Positions 62,020-64,000 of a stretch of DNA of 64,000 nucleotides are shown here, in pieces. The stretch lies in NCBI RefSeq assembly GCF_900113285.1, contig NZ_FOOT01000001.1:1-64000 (forward strand), written 5' to 3'. A program made the translations under genes and the position numbers. The notes beneath the pieces were generated by a model, which saw nothing but the letters and a program-made list of their open reading frames with translations, was not told the DNA's origin and made no database searches. How positions within the stretch are numbered: position 1 is the stretch's first letter; each line of letters starts with the position of its first letter. The DNA comes from Pontibacter chinhatensis (GTDB lineage: Bacteria > Bacteroidota > Bacteroidia > Cytophagales > Hymenobacteraceae).

Positions 62020-62850
62020 CTATGACCTGATAGGCTGGTATTTAGCCCGCAAAAACATAAACACGCCGTAAAAGATAAGCCCGAGGGCCACGGCGCCAAG
62101 TATAAATGAGCCATAGGAGGAGTTCTCGAGCAGCGCAAAGGCATCGCTGTTGCCGCCTGCCTCTGAGGCCCTTGATTTGAGGGCGGCTTGCAGTAAGAGG
62201 TAGCCAATGAGAAGCCATACTATACCACGGGCCATGTAGCCCAACTTGCCCGCCCGGATGAGCAGGAGCTCTGCCTCGTGCTGCACCCGGCTGGTGTGGA
62301 CCTCCTTTTTATACTTCTCAGAGAAGCCGTAATAGATTTGGTAAATCCCCGCTGCTATGGTTCCTACGGCAACAATGCCCACCAGCCACTGCCCAAACGG
62401 TTGCTCCAGGAGCTTGGCAGTCAGGGTTTCCCGGGAGTCTGTGCCTCCGCCACTGCTGTCGCCAAGCACCATGCGCGCGGCCAGAAAGGCAAACCCGCCA
62501 TATACCAAGCCGCTAAAAGCATACCGCAAGCGCCTGGCTATGCCTTTGGCATCAGAGCCTTTGTCCTCGGTGTCCTTGATGGCCTGTATAAAACGCCAGA
62601 TAGCGTAGCACAGCAGTCCAACCGCCGTTAGCCCCAGCAGCACATCGCCGGCAGGCAAGTCCTGTATGGTTCTCAGAACCCCGGAACGCTTTGTATCATC
62701 GGTCGACTGCCCGCCGATTTCGAAAGCAGCCATAAAGGCCAGAAGTCCTATCAGGCTATATACTACCCCTTTGGCAGTTAGGCCAAATCGGGCAAAGTTC
62801 TCCACCCACTGCGGCGGCGGGCTGGGAACATAAGAAGTAAGATCTGTCAT
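62020..62850 (-). CDS. DUF1206 integral membrane protein
   Basis: A 276-residue protein with six membrane segments in three pairs. The repeated pattern FARFGLTAKGVVYSLIGLLA, LRYAFSGLVYGGFAFLAARM and GKLGYMARGIVWLLIGYLLL is the DUF1206 triple repeat. Function unknown in the family. Length is normal. Single-gene unit, with the hairpin at 61959-62000 downstream. Confidence 0.87.
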   Translation of the reverse strand: MTDLTSYVPSPPPQWVENFARFGLTAKGVVYSLIGLLAFMAAFEIGGQSTDDTKRSGVLRTIQDLPAGDVLLGLTAVGLLCYAIWRFIQAIKDTEDKGSDAKGIARRLRYAFSGLVYGGFAFLAARMVLGDSSGGGTDSRETLTAKLLEQPFGQWLVGIVAVGTIAAGIYQIYYGFSEKYKKEVHTSRVQHEAELLLIRAGKLGYMARGIVWLLIGYLLLQAALKSRASEAGGNSDAFALLENSSYGSFILGAVALGLIFYGVFMFLRAKYQPIRS

Positions 62851-63093
62851 AAGTTTTGTCCATAGTTTATACTCCCGTACACGGATTTGTACTGTTCATG
62901 GTTGCTGGCGCTTCCCATACTTTAACGGGTGGCTGGGATCATCTCAAACTAAAGTCGGAACAGTGCAGTATGTGGAACAATGAGGCATTGCATGTCCATC
63001 GGTCTTACATGTATACTTTTTATTATATTTGTACATGTACCCGGGCTGGGCTCCTAAGTGAGCTATAGCCTTTGCTTTTATACTTTGAACACT

Positions 63094-63681
63094 ATGAAAA
63101 ACCTGCTTTCGTCTATACTTGCCTGTCTTTTTATACTTGGAGCTGCAACGCTAACTTCCTGTGTCACAACTTCCGCCTCGTTGGGGGCTAAAGCTATCAA
63201 AGCGCCTTATGCGTCAAGTTTGCGCAATGCCAAAACCTTTGCCTGGTACCAGCCCAGCCCGGCAGCCCAGCCGGAGTACCTGAAAGGTTATAAACCGGCT
63301 CTGCATGACCATTTGGTGAAGGCGGTGGAGAAGGAGTTGCAGGATCGCGGCTATACGAAGGTGGAGAAAAATCCAGATGTGCTGGTGGCTTACGACGTCA
63401 GCGTGTCGGTGCCGGAAGAGAAGGATAAGGCTGAAAACTTCGCATCAGGGTTTGGCTACGGATACGCCTATATGAGCGGTTTTCGCTATACGTATGGCCA
63501 TGCCGATATGCCCGGCTACCGTAGCGTGGATCTTTTCAAGGAGGGAACCCTGATCATTGATTTGATAAACCCCAGATCGAACATGCTGCTATGGCGCGGA
63601 TGGGCAGAGGGCGCCATCAACTTTAACGCCGGAGCAGGAGCCGTGGGCAAAAAGGTGGAGGAGGTGTTGGAGCAGTTATAG
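63094..63681 (+). CDS. DUF4136 lipoprotein
   Basis: A 195-residue lipoprotein. Signal sequence to LTSC, with the lipid Cys at about residue 23. The mature part has FAWYQPSPA, then KAVEKELQDRGYTKVEKNPDVLVAYDV, and ends with LINPRSNMLLWRGWAEG, the DUF4136 pattern. Role unknown, outer-membrane location likely. The frame is open from 63058, but the ATG at 63094 gives the correct signal sequence. TTTATACTTTG (octamer 63077) ends 7 bp before this start codon, and two octamers lie close together (63077, 63130). Confidence 0.87.
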   Translation: MKNLLSSILACLFILGAATLTSCVTTSASLGAKAIKAPYASSLRNAKTFAWYQPSPAAQPEYLKGYKPALHDHLVKAVEKELQDRGYTKVEKNPDVLVAYDVSVSVPEEKDKAENFASGFGYGYAYMSGFRYTYGHADMPGYRSVDLFKEGTLIIDLINPRSNMLLWRGWAEGAINFNAGAGAVGKKVEEVLEQL

Positions 63682-63722
63682 AGTATAGGGAAAGTATAAA
63701 TTAGGCTTTGAGAGCGGCTGTA

Positions 63723-64000
63723 TTACCGCTCTCCGTTCCACTCAGCGTAGAACTGATTGAGAAAATCCACCATGTACTGATGCCGTTGCGCGGCCATTTG
63801 CCTGGCAGTTTCGGTGTGCATGCGGTCTTTGAGTAGCAGCAGTTTTTCGTAGAAGTGGTTGATGGTAGGGGCAGTGCTGCTTTTATACGCCTCAAAGCTG
63901 TCGTGCAGAACAGGTTTTATACTTGGGTTATACATCTCCCGGTTTTTGTGACCCCCGTAGGCAAAAGCACGGGCAATGCCCATGGCCCCGATGGCGTCCA
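63723..64000 (-). CDS. HD-domain hydrolase, C-terminal part (runs off the window)
   Basis: About 92 residues of the C-terminus are visible; the frame continues past position 64000. The visible DAIGAMGIARAFAYGGHKNR block and the later NHFYEKLLLLKDRMHTETAR are characteristic of a widespread HD-domain phosphohydrolase family (YedJ-like). The catalytic HD residues are in the missing N-terminal part. It is convergent with the DUF4136 gene. The gene starts outside the window. Confidence 0.75.
   Translation of the reverse strand, partial: DAIGAMGIARAFAYGGHKNREMYNPSIKPVLHDSFEAYKSSTAPTINHFYEKLLLLKDRMHTETARQMAAQRHQYMVDFLNQFYAEWNGER

Larger units (their letters stand above)
891..63923. repeat. Dispersed octamer AGTATAAA / TTTATACT (about 82 copies)
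   Basis: Copies found by eye. AGTATAAA starts at 891, 3010, 3177, 5287, 5356, 9292, 12835, 12855, 13600, 14542, 21805, 23558, 23608, 28817, 29724, 30942, 31094, 34632, 36257, 37160, 37327, 40267, 41201, 41243, 41265, 41690, 43938, 47184, 48182, 49377, 49857, 51023, 51536, 52688, 53362, 61681, 62099, 63693. TTTATACT starts at 2358, 3124, 4429, 10306, 12496, 12742, 13166, 13253, 14610, 15422, 18621, 19175, 19550, 21375, 21411, 22228, 22760, 29550, 33260, 34015, 34323, 34682, 36778, 37575, 40325, 41960, 44932, 47071, 47475, 49923, 50616, 50815, 51608, 54669, 54825, 55329, 56224, 60342, 61895, 62308, 62866, 63077, 63130, 63916. Most are preceded by A or followed by T, giving AAGTATAAA. Many more copies differ at the last base. 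Function unknown; see findings. Confidence 0.9.

Noticed and set aside
891..63923. Octamer as a plain promoter or transcription-factor site
   Set aside because: Many of the copies are inside coding regions in both orientations, and several sit in terminators between convergent genes, so a promoter role cannot explain the whole set.

Overview
The window looks like chromosomal DNA of a Bacteroidota bacterium of the order Cytophagales, probably Hymenobacteraceae (Pontibacter-like). The lineage call rests on TonB-dependent receptors, type IX secretion (T9SS) C-terminal sorting domains, SPOR/HU-like fusion proteins, DUF2911, DUF4136 and DUF922 proteins, weak Shine-Dalgarno signals, and promoters of the Bacteroidota type (TTTG, about 19 bp, TAnnTTTG). 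Base composition is near 50% GC by eye, with a few AT-rich islands. No rRNA, tRNA, insertion sequence or CRISPR array was seen.

Layout. 0-0.9 kb: an AT-rich small membrane-protein gene in an integron-cassette-like setting. 0.9-4.3 kb: arginase-family enzyme, DUF922 metalloprotease-like protein, holA. 4.5-14.5 kb: a collinear envelope cluster (TPR protein, outer-membrane barrel, HU/SPOR membrane protein, ExbB, ExbD, TonB) running into folC and trmB. 14.7-23.6 kb: a TrpF-like protein without the catalytic Cys, mnmA, a lipoprotein, a T9SS subtilase, a secreted metallopeptidase, rpe and a TonB-dependent receptor. 23.6-29.5 kb: DUF2911 protein and a 1523-residue MBG/YDG-repeat secreted protein. 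30-50.6 kb: an amino-acid superlocus made of hisL1-hisGDCB, trpL-trpEGDCFBA-aroF, and hisL2-(small membrane gene)-hisHAF-hisIE, with an M20 peptidase, a SpoIIAA-like protein and an S9 peptidase between the blocks. 50.6-64 kb: alpha/beta hydrolase, AsmA-like protein, alanine racemase, M20 amidohydrolase, a seven-PAS hybrid histidine kinase with a sigma-54 response regulator, DUF1206, DUF4136 and a partial HD hydrolase.

How the genes work together. The histidine pathway is complete but split into two transcription units about 13 kb apart, each with its own His-rich leader peptide. The tryptophan pathway lies between them behind a Trp-Trp-Trp leader and a strong intrinsic terminator, and ends with the DAHP synthase gene that feeds chorismate. 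ExbB/ExbD/TonB would energise the outer-membrane receptors encoded in the same window.

The most unusual signal belongs to no single gene. The octamer AGTATAAA (reverse complement TTTATACT) occurs about 82 times by my manual count, against about 2 expected at equal base frequencies. It is found in both orientations, inside and between genes, in nearly every permitted reading frame, and inside the stems or loops of several terminator hairpins. It is nearly absent from DNA that looks acquired. This is the pattern known from DNA uptake sequences (Neisseria DUS, Haemophilus USS), and it is the best candidate here for an undescribed system.
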